DNA of 52,386 bases. Origin: an uncultured Eggerthellaceae bacterium. Lineage in GTDB: Bacteria > Actinomycetota > Coriobacteriia > Coriobacteriales > Eggerthellaceae. Of this stretch, positions 15,841 through 24,370 are shown piece after piece. The stretch spans positions 1 through 52,386 of the forward strand of contig CAJTXX010000011.1 in the NCBI GenBank assembly GCA_910584145.1. The letters run 5' to 3'. Position 1 is the stretch's first letter; each line of letters starts with the position of its first letter. Below the pieces are notes generated by a model, which was given only the letters and a program-made list of their open reading frames with translations, was not told where the DNA came from and ran no database searches. The position numbers were made by a program, and so were the translations under genes.

Positions 15841-17406
15841 TCAGAAGGCTTCGATCAGATCGACCAGTTCCTGGCGCTTATGGATGTCGAGCTTCGAGTA
15901 GATGCGCTTGGAATGGGTGCGGATGGTGTTCTCGGATACCACCAGCATCTCGGCGATGCGCGCTACCGAGTTGCCGCGGGCAAGCAGCTCCATCACCTCG
16001 GCCTCGCGGGCTGAGAGGCGGTAATGGTCGCGGATGCGCTGCGCTTGGACAGCGATGCGATCAGCGCCTGTAGAACCCAAGGGGACGCAGCCCAAAGGGT
16101 CAGAACCCAAAGGGACGGAGCAAATGGCATCTGAAACAGATGCCATTTGCTCCGTCCCTTTGGGTTCTTTGGCTGCGGGGCGCAGGGCTGCTAGCTCGAT
16201 GGCTTCGACGCGCGGTTTCCCGGCGAGCGCTGAGGAGAAGCCGCCCGACCCGATGAAATGCATCAGCCCCAGCGCCCAGATGGCTATCATGGCCACCAGC
16301 GCCAGCGGATCCATCCCCATGATGCGCACGTCCTCCGCGAACGTGCCCCCGAGGAATCCGACGCTGTGCAGGGTGTAGACGATGGCGCCGAAGAACCCGT
16401 AGACGAACACCGGGTTGATGCCGCGGTCGCGCGATATCTGCGCGCACTGCATCATCATCAGCATGATGTAGGCGCTGTACACCGCATACATGATGGCTGC
16501 CAGCCATCGCGCGTACTCATCGTTGAAGAAGGGCAGCATCAGCAGCGAGGTTATGAGGAACGGGAACACCACGCGATACGACCCGGTGATGGAGAACCGC
16601 ACATCCTTCAACCACCACAGCCAGATGACGATGACAGCCGCCGCCAGCATGCCGGCAATGGACAGCGCATTCACGTAGATGCCCAGCGACGGCTCGGCCA
16701 CGGCGATAGAGCGCATGACGCCCGCGCAGAACCCCACGGCTCCCACGCATAGCGCGCTGCGCCAATGGTCGGCCAGCACCTGCCGGTACACCTGCGGGTG
16801 CTCGCGCGGCACGTCGGCGAACATGGGCTGATCGGGATTGATGGTGCGGCTGTGCAGCGTCACGCATAGCCCGAACAGCGGCAGGAACACCAGCGGTATC
16901 AGGTAAGCCGTTATAGCATGCGGTATCAGGTACAGAGCGAAGTAGAGCACGGCGCCCCAAGCGGTGCCCACCAGCAGGTCGCGGGTGCCGGAGTCGGCAT
17001 CTTGCCCGGTGAAGAGCCGCTGCCATAGCATGTAGAACCCAGCCGACCCCAGTCCGAGCAGCGCGCCGCCCGCGCACACGAGCGGCAGGGCCGCCGCATC
17101 GATGTAGATGGCCGCTATCAAGCAGCACCAGCCGACGAAGTAGATGGCGCTCGTCAGCTTCACCAGGAAGCTGCGCGTGGGGCCCGGCAGGAAGTACACC
17201 CCGATGCAGCTCGCCGCGTAGCTGAGCGAGAACACGATCGACTGCGTAAAGAAGAACCAGAACACGATGGTGTGCGTTTGGAACTCCATCGGCAGGAACG
17301 GGAACACACCGCCCCATACGCCCGCGGCGTTGATGGCGAGGAACAGCGCATAGCCGAGCGAAGTCACGTTCGGCACGAGGATGCGCAATGGGCTGAGTCT
17401 TGTCAT
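15841..17406 (-). CDS. LuxR-family regulator with 12-segment membrane domain
   Basis: A 521-residue protein from the ATG ending at 17406. Residues 10-400 form about 12 hydrophobic segments in an MFS-like arrangement; residues 455-521 are a LuxR helix-turn-helix (LSAREAEVMELLARGNSVARIA, then SENTIRTHSKRIYSKL). Such membrane-bound LuxR proteins are abundant in Eggerthellaceae and are usually encoded beside the respiratory or metabolic enzymes they control. Here the divergent neighbour is a DmsABC-type operon 292 bases away, the likely target. A start at 17520 would add 38 residues of non-membrane sequence and is less likely. Residues 414-445, in the linker before the helix-turn-helix, are encoded by a REP-like hairpin (16072-16167) kept in frame, so this insert is probably not part of the ancestral protein. 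Confidence 0.9.
   Translation of the reverse strand: MTRLSPLRILVPNVTSLGYALFLAINAAGVWGGVFPFLPMEFQTHTIVFWFFFTQSIVFSLSYAASCIGVYFLPGPTRSFLVKLTSAIYFVGWCCLIAAIYIDAAALPLVCAGGALLGLGSAGFYMLWQRLFTGQDADSGTRDLLVGTAWGAVLYFALYLIPHAITAYLIPLVFLPLFGLCVTLHSRTINPDQPMFADVPREHPQVYRQVLADHWRSALCVGAVGFCAGVMRSIAVAEPSLGIYVNALSIAGMLAAAVIVIWLWWLKDVRFSITGSYRVVFPFLITSLLMLPFFNDEYARWLAAIMYAVYSAYIMLMMMQCAQISRDRGINPVFVYGFFGAIVYTLHSVGFLGGTFAEDVRIMGMDPLALVAMIAIWALGLMHFIGSGGFSSALAGKPRVEAIELAALRPAAKEPKGTEQMASVSDAICSVPLGSDPLGCVPLGSTGADRIAVQAQRIRDHYRLSAREAEVMELLARGNSVARIAEMLVVSENTIRTHSKRIYSKLDIHKRQELVDLIEAF
16072..16167. repeat. REP-like hairpin repeat, copy 1 (inside the LuxR gene)
   Basis: Arms 16103-16133 and 16137-16167 are perfect 31-base inverted repeats separated by only AAA. 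The arm core is AAAGGGACGGAGCAAATGGC. Degenerate single copies of GAACCCAAAGGG precede it at 16072-16108. The same core recurs at 39,905 and 48,096. The hairpin is read through in frame as the linker of the LuxR protein. Confidence 0.9.
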
Positions 17407-17698
17407 GCTGCCAGTATAGTGAAACGGCACCGGAAAGCATCCCTTTCTCTGGCATCCAGTGCGCTCGAAAAACGCCCTATACGCGGGTTCTCCATAAAAA
17501 TCACCCGCTTTATGTGACACGGTTCGCGGCCAAGCGGATAGAGTTCTGCGCTAAGGACCCGGCATAGGTCGGAGGAACTGCCGGGAACGAGCGGGCTCAA
17601 GGCGAGCGTGGGGACGAGGCCCCAAGCTGTGCTCGGGCGAGCGTCTCGGCGCGCCTCGTGATCGCCTCCCGCTGACAGAGGAGAGAAGGAGGAGTTAC
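17407..17698. promoter_or_regulatory. Divergent control region between LuxR gene and DmsABC-type operon
   Basis: These 292 bases must carry the promoters of both units and any site through which the LuxR protein controls the operon. GGAGAGAAGGAGG before 17699 is the ribosome site of the reductase gene. I did not find a clear LuxR-type dyad by eye. Confidence 0.4.
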
Positions 17699-20119
17699 AT
17701 GCTTGACACGAATGTCAGTCGTCGAACGTTCCTCAAGACGAGCGGAGCGCTCGGCGCCCTTGCCGCCGCAGGGGGCAGCGTGGCGGCAGCCGATTCCCTT
17801 TTCGGGAATGGGACCGCTGAGGCCTTCGCGGAGGCCGAGGAGAAGGTCGCCTGGGGCCATTGCGCCATCAACTGCCCCGGCCGCTGCGCTCTGAAGATGC
17901 ACGTGAAGGATGACGAGATAGCCTGGGTGGACACCCACACGAGCGCCGATGCCACGTTCGACACGCCGCAGGCGCGCGCGTGCCTGCGCGGCCGCACCTA
18001 TCGCCGCTGGGCCAACAGCCCCGACCGCATCAGCTACCCCATGAAGCGCGTTGAGGGCACCAAGCGCGGCGAGGGCAAGTACGAGCGCATCAGCTGGGAC
18101 GAGGCCATCGACCTCGCTGCCGACAAGCTGAAAGAGGTCATCGAGAAGCACGGCAACGAGGCCGTGTACGTGCCGTACGCCACCGGCGTCTCGGCTACCA
18201 CCTCGCGTCCGTTCAATCGCTTCCTGAACCTGGTGGGCGGCTACCTCAACTTCTACAACAGCTACTCCACCGCGCAGATATCCTGCATCACGCCGTACAT
18301 GTACGGTTCCAAGAACAACGGCGGCAGCTCGCTGTCGTCGGGCGAGGACGCCAAGCTCATCCTGTGCTTCGGCTCCAGCCCCACCGAGACGCGCCAGGGC
18401 GGTCTGACCACGCACTACGACTGGGTGCACATGCGCGAGCGCACGCCTGCGAAGATCTACATGATCGAGCCGCGCTTCAACGACTCGAACTTCGGGCACT
18501 CCGAGGAGTGGCTGCCCATCAACCCCGGTACCGACGCTGCGCTGGTGGCGGCGCTGGGCCACGAGCTCATCAAGAACGGCCAGACCGACGAGGACTTCCT
18601 GCACACCTACTGCGTCGGCTACGACGAGGAGACCATGCCCGAGGCGTACAAGGGCAAGAACCTGTCGTACAAGGACTACATCATGGGCACCGGCTATGAC
18701 AAGGTGGAGAAGACGCCCGAGTGGGCCGCGCCCATCACCGGCATCCCGGCTGAGAAGATACGCAGCCTGGCTGACGAGATAGCCACCACCAAGCCGGTGT
18801 ACGTGGTGCAGGGCTGGGGCCCGCAGCGCCGCAGCAACGGCGAGTGGACCAGTTGGGCCATCATGGCGCTGCCGTGCCTGATCGGCCAGGTCGGCCTGCC
18901 CGGCACGAGCAACGGCACGCGCGAGGCGCGCAACAGCCCGACGCTGCAATCGCTGCCCGCTGGCACCAACCCCATCCAAACGTCCATCCCGTGCTTCCTG
19001 TTCACCGACGCGATCGACCACGGTCCGGAGATGACTTCCAAGAACGCGGGCGTGAAGAAGGCCGACAAGCTGTCCACCGGCATCAAGTACATGATCAACT
19101 ACGCCGGCAACTGCCTGACCAACCAGCACTCCGACATCAACAAGGCCCACGAGATCTTGGCTGACGAGAGCAAGTGCGAGTTCATCCTCGGCATCGACAC
19201 GGTCATGTGCGATTCGATGAACTACTCCGACGTGGTGCTGCCCGACCTGTTCCGCTTCGAGAACCACTCGCAGATAGCCACCGGATCGGACTGGGGCTAT
19301 GTGATCACCGGCACGCCGGCCACCAGCCCGAAGTTCGAGCGCAAGACGGCCTACGAGATGGCCTCGATGCTGGCCGACCGTTTCGGCGTGAAGGACCAGT
19401 TCACCGAGGGCAAGACCGAGGAAGAGTGGATCCGCGAGCTGTACGAGAAGTCACGCGCCAAGGATGACAAGCTGCCCTCCTACGAGGAGATGCAGGAGAT
19501 GGGCGTCTACACCCGCGAGTACCCGCACATCGTCTCCATGCAGAAGTTCCGCAACGATCCGGCGGCTAACGCGCTGACCACGCCCTCGGGCAAGATCGAG
19601 ATCTTCTCGGAGAAGCTGCTGAAAGACACCGAAGGCTGGGAGCTCCAGGACGGCGATACGCTCAAGGGCATGGATACGCTGCCGGCGTGCCCGGTCTACA
19701 TCCCCGAGTGGGAGGGCGTGGAGACCACCACCGAGAAGCACCCGCTGGTGCTGTCCGGCTTCCACTATCGCGGCCGCATCCATTCCTCGTGGGGCTCCAT
19801 CCCCGAGCTGAAGGAAGTCAACCCGATGGAGGCTTGGATAAACCCGGCCGACGCCGAGCCGCGCGGCATCAAGCACGGCGACACGGTGCATGTGGAGAAC
19901 GACCGAGGCAAGATCGAGCTGCTGGCGAAGGTGACGCCGCGCGTGGTGCCCGGCACGGTTGCCGTGTCGCAGGGCGCCTGGTGGGATGGCGACATCAAGG
20001 GCGGCAAGGACAGCGTCGATAAGGGCGGCTCCATCAACACGCTGACGACTCAGCGCCCGTCCCCGCTCTCTAAGGGCAACCCGCAGCACACCAACATCTG
20101 CGATGTGAAGAAAGCTTAA
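17699..20119 (+). CDS. Molybdopterin oxidoreductase, DmsA-type catalytic subunit
   Basis: An 806-residue DMSO-reductase-family enzyme exported by the Tat pathway: twin-arginine motif SRRTFLK at residues 7-13, a hydrophobic Ala-rich stretch, then the mature part. A [4Fe-4S] site is formed by Cys55, 59, 63 and 95. The segment YLNFYNSYSTAQ places Ser190 where DmsA has its molybdenum-ligating serine, pointing to the DMSO/TMAO/sulfoxide-type subgroup rather than nitrate or formate enzymes. The C-terminal MopB cap includes VLSGFHYRGRIHSSWG and PRGIKHGDTVHVEND. It probably reduces an S- or N-oxide or another organic acceptor outside the membrane, taking electrons from the FeS subunit encoded 22 bases downstream. 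The substrate is not determined. GGAGGAG precedes the ATG. Confidence 0.93.
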   Translation: MLDTNVSRRTFLKTSGALGALAAAGGSVAAADSLFGNGTAEAFAEAEEKVAWGHCAINCPGRCALKMHVKDDEIAWVDTHTSADATFDTPQARACLRGRTYRRWANSPDRISYPMKRVEGTKRGEGKYERISWDEAIDLAADKLKEVIEKHGNEAVYVPYATGVSATTSRPFNRFLNLVGGYLNFYNSYSTAQISCITPYMYGSKNNGGSSLSSGEDAKLILCFGSSPTETRQGGLTTHYDWVHMRERTPAKIYMIEPRFNDSNFGHSEEWLPINPGTDAALVAALGHELIKNGQTDEDFLHTYCVGYDEETMPEAYKGKNLSYKDYIMGTGYDKVEKTPEWAAPITGIPAEKIRSLADEIATTKPVYVVQGWGPQRRSNGEWTSWAIMALPCLIGQVGLPGTSNGTREARNSPTLQSLPAGTNPIQTSIPCFLFTDAIDHGPEMTSKNAGVKKADKLSTGIKYMINYAGNCLTNQHSDINKAHEILADESKCEFILGIDTVMCDSMNYSDVVLPDLFRFENHSQIATGSDWGYVITGTPATSPKFERKTAYEMASMLADRFGVKDQFTEGKTEEEWIRELYEKSRAKDDKLPSYEEMQEMGVYTREYPHIVSMQKFRNDPAANALTTPSGKIEIFSEKLLKDTEGWELQDGDTLKGMDTLPACPVYIPEWEGVETTTEKHPLVLSGFHYRGRIHSSWGSIPELKEVNPMEAWINPADAEPRGIKHGDTVHVENDRGKIELLAKVTPRVVPGTVAVSQGAWWDGDIKGGKDSVDKGGSINTLTTQRPSPLSKGNPQHTNICDVKKA

Positions 20120-20141
20120 GCAGCGAGAGGAGGAGAGATAG

Positions 20142-20762
20142 ATGACTCAATACGCATTCCATTTCGACGGCACTCGCTGCACCGGCTGCAAGACATGCGA
20201 GATGGCCTGCAAGGACTACAAAGACCTGAGCGTGGGCGTCGCCTTCCGTAAGGTGTACGAGGTCACGCTGGGCGAGACGAAGAAGGCCGACGACGGCACG
20301 TTCACGTCGAGCTGCGTCAGCTATCCGCTGTCGATGTCGTGCAACCACTGCGATGAGGCATCCTGCGTGAAGGTATGTCCCACCGGCGCTATGCACAAAG
20401 ACGGTGAGAGCGGGCTGGTGTCGGTCGACCAGGATAAGTGCATCGGTTGCGGCTACTGCCACATGGCGTGCCCCTACAATGCGCCCAAGGTCGACCGCGA
20501 GAAGGGCCATTCCGTGAAGTGCGACGGCTGCGCCGAGCGCGTTGCTGCGGGCGAGAAGCCGGTGTGCGTGGAGGCGTGCCCCGCGCGTGCGCTCGACTTC
20601 GGCACCGTGGACGAGATGGCCGCCAAGGGCGAGCAGGCCGACATCGCGCCGCTGCCCGAGAAGCACTACACCGAGCCGAACTTCTACATCAAGCCTTCCG
20701 AGGATGCGAAGCCCGCTTCCGATACCTCGGTGAAGGTCGTGAACCCTCTGGAGGTGAAGTAG
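20142..20762 (+). CDS. DmsB-type 4[4Fe-4S] electron-transfer subunit
   Basis: A 206-residue ferredoxin-like subunit with four cysteine clusters in the DmsB/PhsB pattern: CTGCKTCEMAC near residue 17, CNHCDEASCVKVC, CIGCGYCHMAC and CDGC plus CVEAC. No signal peptide is present, as expected for a subunit carried out with its Tat-bearing partner. It wires quinol-derived electrons from the membrane subunit to the molybdenum enzyme. It follows the catalytic gene by 22 bases with AGGAGGAGAG before the ATG; the membrane subunit gene starts one base after its stop. Confidence 0.94.
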   Translation: MTQYAFHFDGTRCTGCKTCEMACKDYKDLSVGVAFRKVYEVTLGETKKADDGTFTSSCVSYPLSMSCNHCDEASCVKVCPTGAMHKDGESGLVSVDQDKCIGCGYCHMACPYNAPKVDREKGHSVKCDGCAERVAAGEKPVCVEACPARALDFGTVDEMAAKGEQADIAPLPEKHYTEPNFYIKPSEDAKPASDTSVKVVNPLEVK

Positions 20763-20763
20763 C

Positions 20764-21639
20764 ATGGAAGCAGCTTTCGCTGAGATGCCCCTTGCCCTGT
20801 TCAGCACGTTGGCGCCGATGGGGGCTGGCGCCTTCCTGATACTAGCCATCGCATTCACGGTGGCGAAGCCCGACGCTGAGGCGCTGCGCCGCATCGACCG
20901 CTTCACGGCCATTCCGGTGGCGCTCGTGCTGGTCGGCTTCATCGCCGCGTTCTTCCATCTGGCGAGCCCGCTGAATGCGTTCGGCGTATTCGCTAGCATC
21001 GGCCGCTCACCGCTGTCGAACGAGCTGGTGGTGGGCTGCATCTTCGCTGTGGTGATGCTGGTCTACTGGATCTGGGCCATCAGCGGCAAGATGCCCGAGG
21101 GCGCGCGCAAGGGCCTGGTGTGGGTGACGGCGGTGATGGCGCTGGTGTTCGCGCTGTTCACCGGCATGGCGTACATGATCGATACCATCCCCTCGTGGGA
21201 TACGTTCGCGGGCCCCGTGCAGATGCTCGGGTTCGCGCTGCTCGGCGGCGCTGCGGTGGGCGTGCTGGTGCTCGCGCTCGGCGGGTGCGCTGATGCGCTC
21301 AAGGCTGGCACGCTCAAGACCGCGGTGCTGGCGGTGCTGGCGGCGGGCCTGGTGCTCGGCATCGGCGGGTTCGCTGTGCAGGCTGCTGCTGCGAGCGGCA
21401 TGAGCAACGCGCTGTTCAGCGGCGCCGACCTGGTGGCGAGCGCCACGATGACCATCGTGTGCGGCATCATCTGCCTGGTGGGCACCGGGGTGTGCGACAC
21501 GCTCGCGGTGCGCGGCGCAGGTGCGAGCGCTCTGGTGGGCGCGAGCGCCGGGGCTGCGGTGCTGGCGGTGGTCGGCATCTTGCTGATGCGCCTGGCGTTC
21601 TACACGATGCAGATATCGGTGGGCCTTAGTATCATGTAG
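20764..21639 (+). CDS. DmsC-type membrane anchor subunit
   Basis: A 291-residue protein with about eight transmembrane segments. The motif FFHLASPLNAFGVFASIGRSPLSNE around residues 60-85 is the DmsC signature (in other members ATxxHLGxPxxA...SPLSxE). It should anchor the reductase to the outer membrane face and oxidise menaquinol. It starts one base after the FeS subunit gene. The middle of the protein is an Ala/Gly/Val-rich run typical of this family in high-GC genomes. A second DmsC-like gene occurs 733 bases downstream in the same operon. Confidence 0.9.
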   Translation: MEAAFAEMPLALFSTLAPMGAGAFLILAIAFTVAKPDAEALRRIDRFTAIPVALVLVGFIAAFFHLASPLNAFGVFASIGRSPLSNELVVGCIFAVVMLVYWIWAISGKMPEGARKGLVWVTAVMALVFALFTGMAYMIDTIPSWDTFAGPVQMLGFALLGGAAVGVLVLALGGCADALKAGTLKTAVLAVLAAGLVLGIGGFAVQAAAASGMSNALFSGADLVASATMTIVCGIICLVGTGVCDTLAVRGAGASALVGASAGAAVLAVVGILLMRLAFYTMQISVGLSIM

Positions 21640-21719
21640 GCTTGTCGACCAGAGGCGATGCAGACGAACCGGCGGTCGGGCTTGGGCCTGGCCGCCGGTT
21701 CTGCGATAAGGAGGCTTCG

Positions 21720-22361
21720 ATGGAAGATGCGCGCGAGCAGATAACGGAGTCGGTGGCGTTCATAGGCGAGACGCTGGGCCCGCTGTTCCTGTACGACCCG
21801 GCCGATGCGGCTGTGGCTCCCGTGTACGAGGCGATAGCGGCGCTGGATGCCGAAGAGGCCGCAGCGGCATGGCCGTTCGCGGCGCCAGAGGATGCCGCAC
21901 GTGCGCTCAGCCTGCTCTGCGAAGGGCTCGCTCGCGGGGTCGACGATGCGCTGGTGTGGGAATACCGCCGCCTGTTCACAGGCCCGGCTGCTAAGGTGGC
22001 GCCGCCGTGGGGCTCGGTCTACACCGACCGCGAGTGCGTGGTGTTCGGGGAGAGCACGCTGGCGCTGCGGCAGTGGTTGCGCGAGGTGGGCATCGAGGTG
22101 CCGGGCCGCGGCAACGAGCCGGAAGACCATATCGGGCTGATGCTGGTGCTGATGGCGTGGATAGCCCGCGAGCGCCCCGAGCTCTTGGACGATTATCTGG
22201 CGCAGCACCTCCTCACGTGGGCGTCGCACTTCCTCGGCATCGTGCAGCAGGGGACGGAGCATCCGTTCTTCCAAGGGCTCGCGCAGCTTACCGCGGCATC
22301 CCTCGCCGGCGTGCAAGATGCCTTGCAGTTGCAGGTGACGGTACCGCGCTTCTACCGCTAG
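21720..22361 (+). CDS. TorD/DmsD-family molybdoenzyme chaperone
   Basis: A 213-residue, helix-rich cytoplasmic protein. The ATG at 21720 follows AAGGAGG; a frame extending to 21642 lacks a ribosome site. The motif EYRRLFTGPAAKVAPPWGSVYTD near residues 81-103 and the later EPEDHIGLMLVLMAWI are hallmarks of TorD-like proteins (E(Y)xxLFxGP...P.ESVY and E.DH...). These bind the Tat signal peptide of a partner molybdoenzyme and hold it until the cofactor is inserted. Its place inside the operon makes the 806-residue enzyme its likely client. Confidence 0.9.
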   Translation: MEDAREQITESVAFIGETLGPLFLYDPADAAVAPVYEAIAALDAEEAAAAWPFAAPEDAARALSLLCEGLARGVDDALVWEYRRLFTGPAAKVAPPWGSVYTDRECVVFGESTLALRQWLREVGIEVPGRGNEPEDHIGLMLVLMAWIARERPELLDDYLAQHLLTWASHFLGIVQQGTEHPFFQGLAQLTAASLAGVQDALQLQVTVPRFYR

Positions 22362-22371
22362 GAGAAGGCTG

Positions 22372-23253
22372 ATGGATGGTCTTGCCACCGCCCTTGACGA
22401 GATAACCCTGGTGCTCTTCACCACGCTGGCGCCCGCGGGCGCTCTGGCGTACGCCCTCATGGCGCTGCCGCTGATCGTGCGCGGCGGGACGATGGAGGAA
22501 TCGCTGCGCCGCCGGCTCGACATGTTCCTGAGCGTGCCGGTGGTGGTGGCTATGGTGGGGCTGGTGGCTTCGGCTACGCATCTGGGCAACCCGGCGAACG
22601 CGTTGTATGTGCTCGCAGGGTTCGGCCGCAGCCCGCTGTCGAACGAGGTGGTCTGCGGCGTCGTGTTCTTGGGAGCGGCGGGCGTGTTCTGGCTGACCTC
22701 GTTCTCGGAAGGGGCTCAGCGCGTCGCAGTGCGGCGCGCGGCTGCCGCGGTGGTGTCGGTGCTGGGGCTCGCGTTCATCGGCGCGATATCGCTCGCATAC
22801 AATGCCAGCACCATCATCGCGTGGAATACGCCGCTCGCGGCGGCTTCGGTGTGGTTGAACGCGCTGGCGGGCGGCCCGCTCTTGGCCATACTCGGATTCC
22901 GCATGGCGCGCTTCTACACGGCGGGGCATCGGCTCGGGCTCGCGTATGCGGTCCTCTCTGCGGCGGCTGTGGCTGTCGGCACCATCGTGTACCTGCTGTG
23001 GGCGTCCACGCTGCCGAGCATGCAGAACGCCCTCACCTCGGCCGCTGAGCTGGCTCCCGCGTTCGGGCCGGCAGCGATCATATTCGCCGTGCTGGGCGCT
23101 ATCGGCGTGGCATTCGGCCTGCGCACCGTCGCTTGGAAGGGAGAAGCGCCCATCTGGTTGCCGCTCGTCTCTGTCGCCGTGGTGCTCGCGAGCATCTTCA
23201 TCATGCGCTTCATGTTCTACATGACCCACATGACCGTGGGTCTGGGCGTCTAA
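22372..23253 (+). CDS. Second DmsC-type membrane anchor subunit
   Basis: A 293-residue protein with about eight transmembrane segments and the DmsC signature SATHLGNPANALYVLAGFGR followed by SPLSNEVVCG. It closely parallels the DmsC-like protein at 20,764-21,639, including an N-terminal LFTTLAPAGA matching LFSTLAPMGA there, so it looks like a diverged duplicate. It starts 10 bases after the chaperone gene and ends the operon. Either anchor could serve the same catalytic and FeS subunits, or this one could serve an enzyme encoded elsewhere. Confidence 0.9.
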   Translation: MDGLATALDEITLVLFTTLAPAGALAYALMALPLIVRGGTMEESLRRRLDMFLSVPVVVAMVGLVASATHLGNPANALYVLAGFGRSPLSNEVVCGVVFLGAAGVFWLTSFSEGAQRVAVRRAAAAVVSVLGLAFIGAISLAYNASTIIAWNTPLAAASVWLNALAGGPLLAILGFRMARFYTAGHRLGLAYAVLSAAAVAVGTIVYLLWASTLPSMQNALTSAAELAPAFGPAAIIFAVLGAIGVAFGLRTVAWKGEAPIWLPLVSVAVVLASIFIMRFMFYMTHMTVGLGV

Positions 23254-23259
23254 CGTTGC

Positions 23260-23278
23260 ACCGCGTTCGATGCGCGGT
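23260..23278 (+). terminator. Possible weak terminator hairpin after the first reductase operon
   Basis: ACCGCG (23260-23265) and CGCGGT (23273-23278) form a 6-bp GC stem with a 7-base loop in the short gap between the second dmsC-like gene and the convergent DUF262 gene. There is no T tract, so the call is tentative. Confidence 0.3.
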
Positions 23279-23301
23279 CGTCGCAGATGCGCTCGATGCT
23301 A

Positions 23302-24363
23302 TCAGTCGCCGAAGAGCTTGCGTTCCGACACTAGGCCGGTCAGTTTACCTTGTGCCCAGTCGAGGTGACGTTTAGCATCAGGCGTGCTGAGGCGCTGGGC
23401 GAACGCAGCGCATGAGCTGTGCAGGCTGCACAGCAGCTCCTCGAGCGGCAGGCCGGGGTGGGCGCGCAAGTACGCCTTGAACGCAGTGTATATCTCTGAG
23501 GCATCTTGCAACGTCAGATCGGGCGCGTGCTCTTCCAGCCAGGCATGCAGTGCCGCATCCACGTACAGATCGGGCATGTCGGCGGCTTCGGGGAACATGC
23601 TCTCGATAGGCTCCCAGTACTTCTGGAACAGGCGCTTCTGCTCCTCGTAGCCGAAATGCACGAACAGCAGATTACGGATGAGGTCGGCTGGCGAGAGCGC
23701 TACGCCCCGGGCATTCAGGCTCTCGAACACAGCTTGCGGCTGGTCGCCCTCCTCTAGTTGCGCGCCGATCATCAGCAGCCGTTGCAGCCCGCGCCAAGCC
23801 GCACCCATCCCCTCAGCGTGCAAGCGTTCCTTGAAGAAGGCGTAGTTGCGGACTAGGTTGGCGGAGAGCGCGTCCCCTTCTGGTAGCGGCGTGCGCTCCA
23901 AGATGGCACGGAACGTGGGCTGGTCCACCTCGGACAGCGTGAGCTTGGGTGCGATGCCGTCGGCGTCCACGGCGAACAGCAGCGTACTGTCGATCTGCGC
24001 GGGGTCAGGAGCGTCGGCCCCAACGACCTCGGCACCCTCCGCGCTTCCTCGCTCGCCTTCCGCACCATCTTCGGCGAGCTCATCGCGCAACGCCGCGAGC
24101 AACAGCATGACCGTGGTGAAGCGCTGCTGTCCATCGATCAGATCGAGCACGATGTCGCCGTCCGCGGGCGTCTCGTCATCCAGGCCGTAGAGCGCCGTGC
24201 CGATGAAGTGGTCGGCGCCCGTGCCGCCTGCGCGCAGCACGTCGGCCCAGAGCTCTTCGCATTGGCGCTGCGTCCATGCATAGACGCGCTGGTAGACAGG
24301 TATCTGGAATCGCGTTTCGGGTCGCCCGATAAGCTCGAGCAGGTATTCTTGGTTCACCAGCAT
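23302..24363 (-). CDS. DUF262 domain protein (GmrSD/ParB-like fold), copy B
   Basis: A 353-residue protein from the ATG ending at 24363, 7 bases after the stop of the related upstream gene. The DUF262 signature is clear: an N-terminal PVYQRVYAW motif, then DHFIGTALYG and the core VLDLIDGQQRFTTVMLLLAALRDEL. DUF262 is a ParB/Srx-type nucleotide-binding domain, known from the GmrS half of type IV restriction enzymes and from other defence systems. The DUF1524 (HNH nuclease) half usually following it is not seen: after the DUF262 core the protein is helical with no HNH motif. The upstream gene is a diverged paralogue, so the two may work as a pair. A defence role is inferred only from the family. 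Confidence 0.85.
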   Translation of the reverse strand: MLVNQEYLLELIGRPETRFQIPVYQRVYAWTQRQCEELWADVLRAGGTGADHFIGTALYGLDDETPADGDIVLDLIDGQQRFTTVMLLLAALRDELAEDGAEGERGSAEGAEVVGADAPDPAQIDSTLLFAVDADGIAPKLTLSEVDQPTFRAILERTPLPEGDALSANLVRNYAFFKERLHAEGMGAAWRGLQRLLMIGAQLEEGDQPQAVFESLNARGVALSPADLIRNLLFVHFGYEEQKRLFQKYWEPIESMFPEAADMPDLYVDAALHAWLEEHAPDLTLQDASEIYTAFKAYLRAHPGLPLEELLCSLHSSCAAFAQRLSTPDAKRHLDWAQGKLTGLVSERKLFGD

Positions 24364-24370
24364 CGCACAC

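Noticed and set aside
17597..19267. Long minus-strand open frame (about 556 codons) across the first molybdoenzyme gene
   Set aside because: It is antisense to a clearly conserved DmsA-type protein; the translation is rich in His, Arg, Val and Leu with no motif, as expected for a GC-rich shadow frame.
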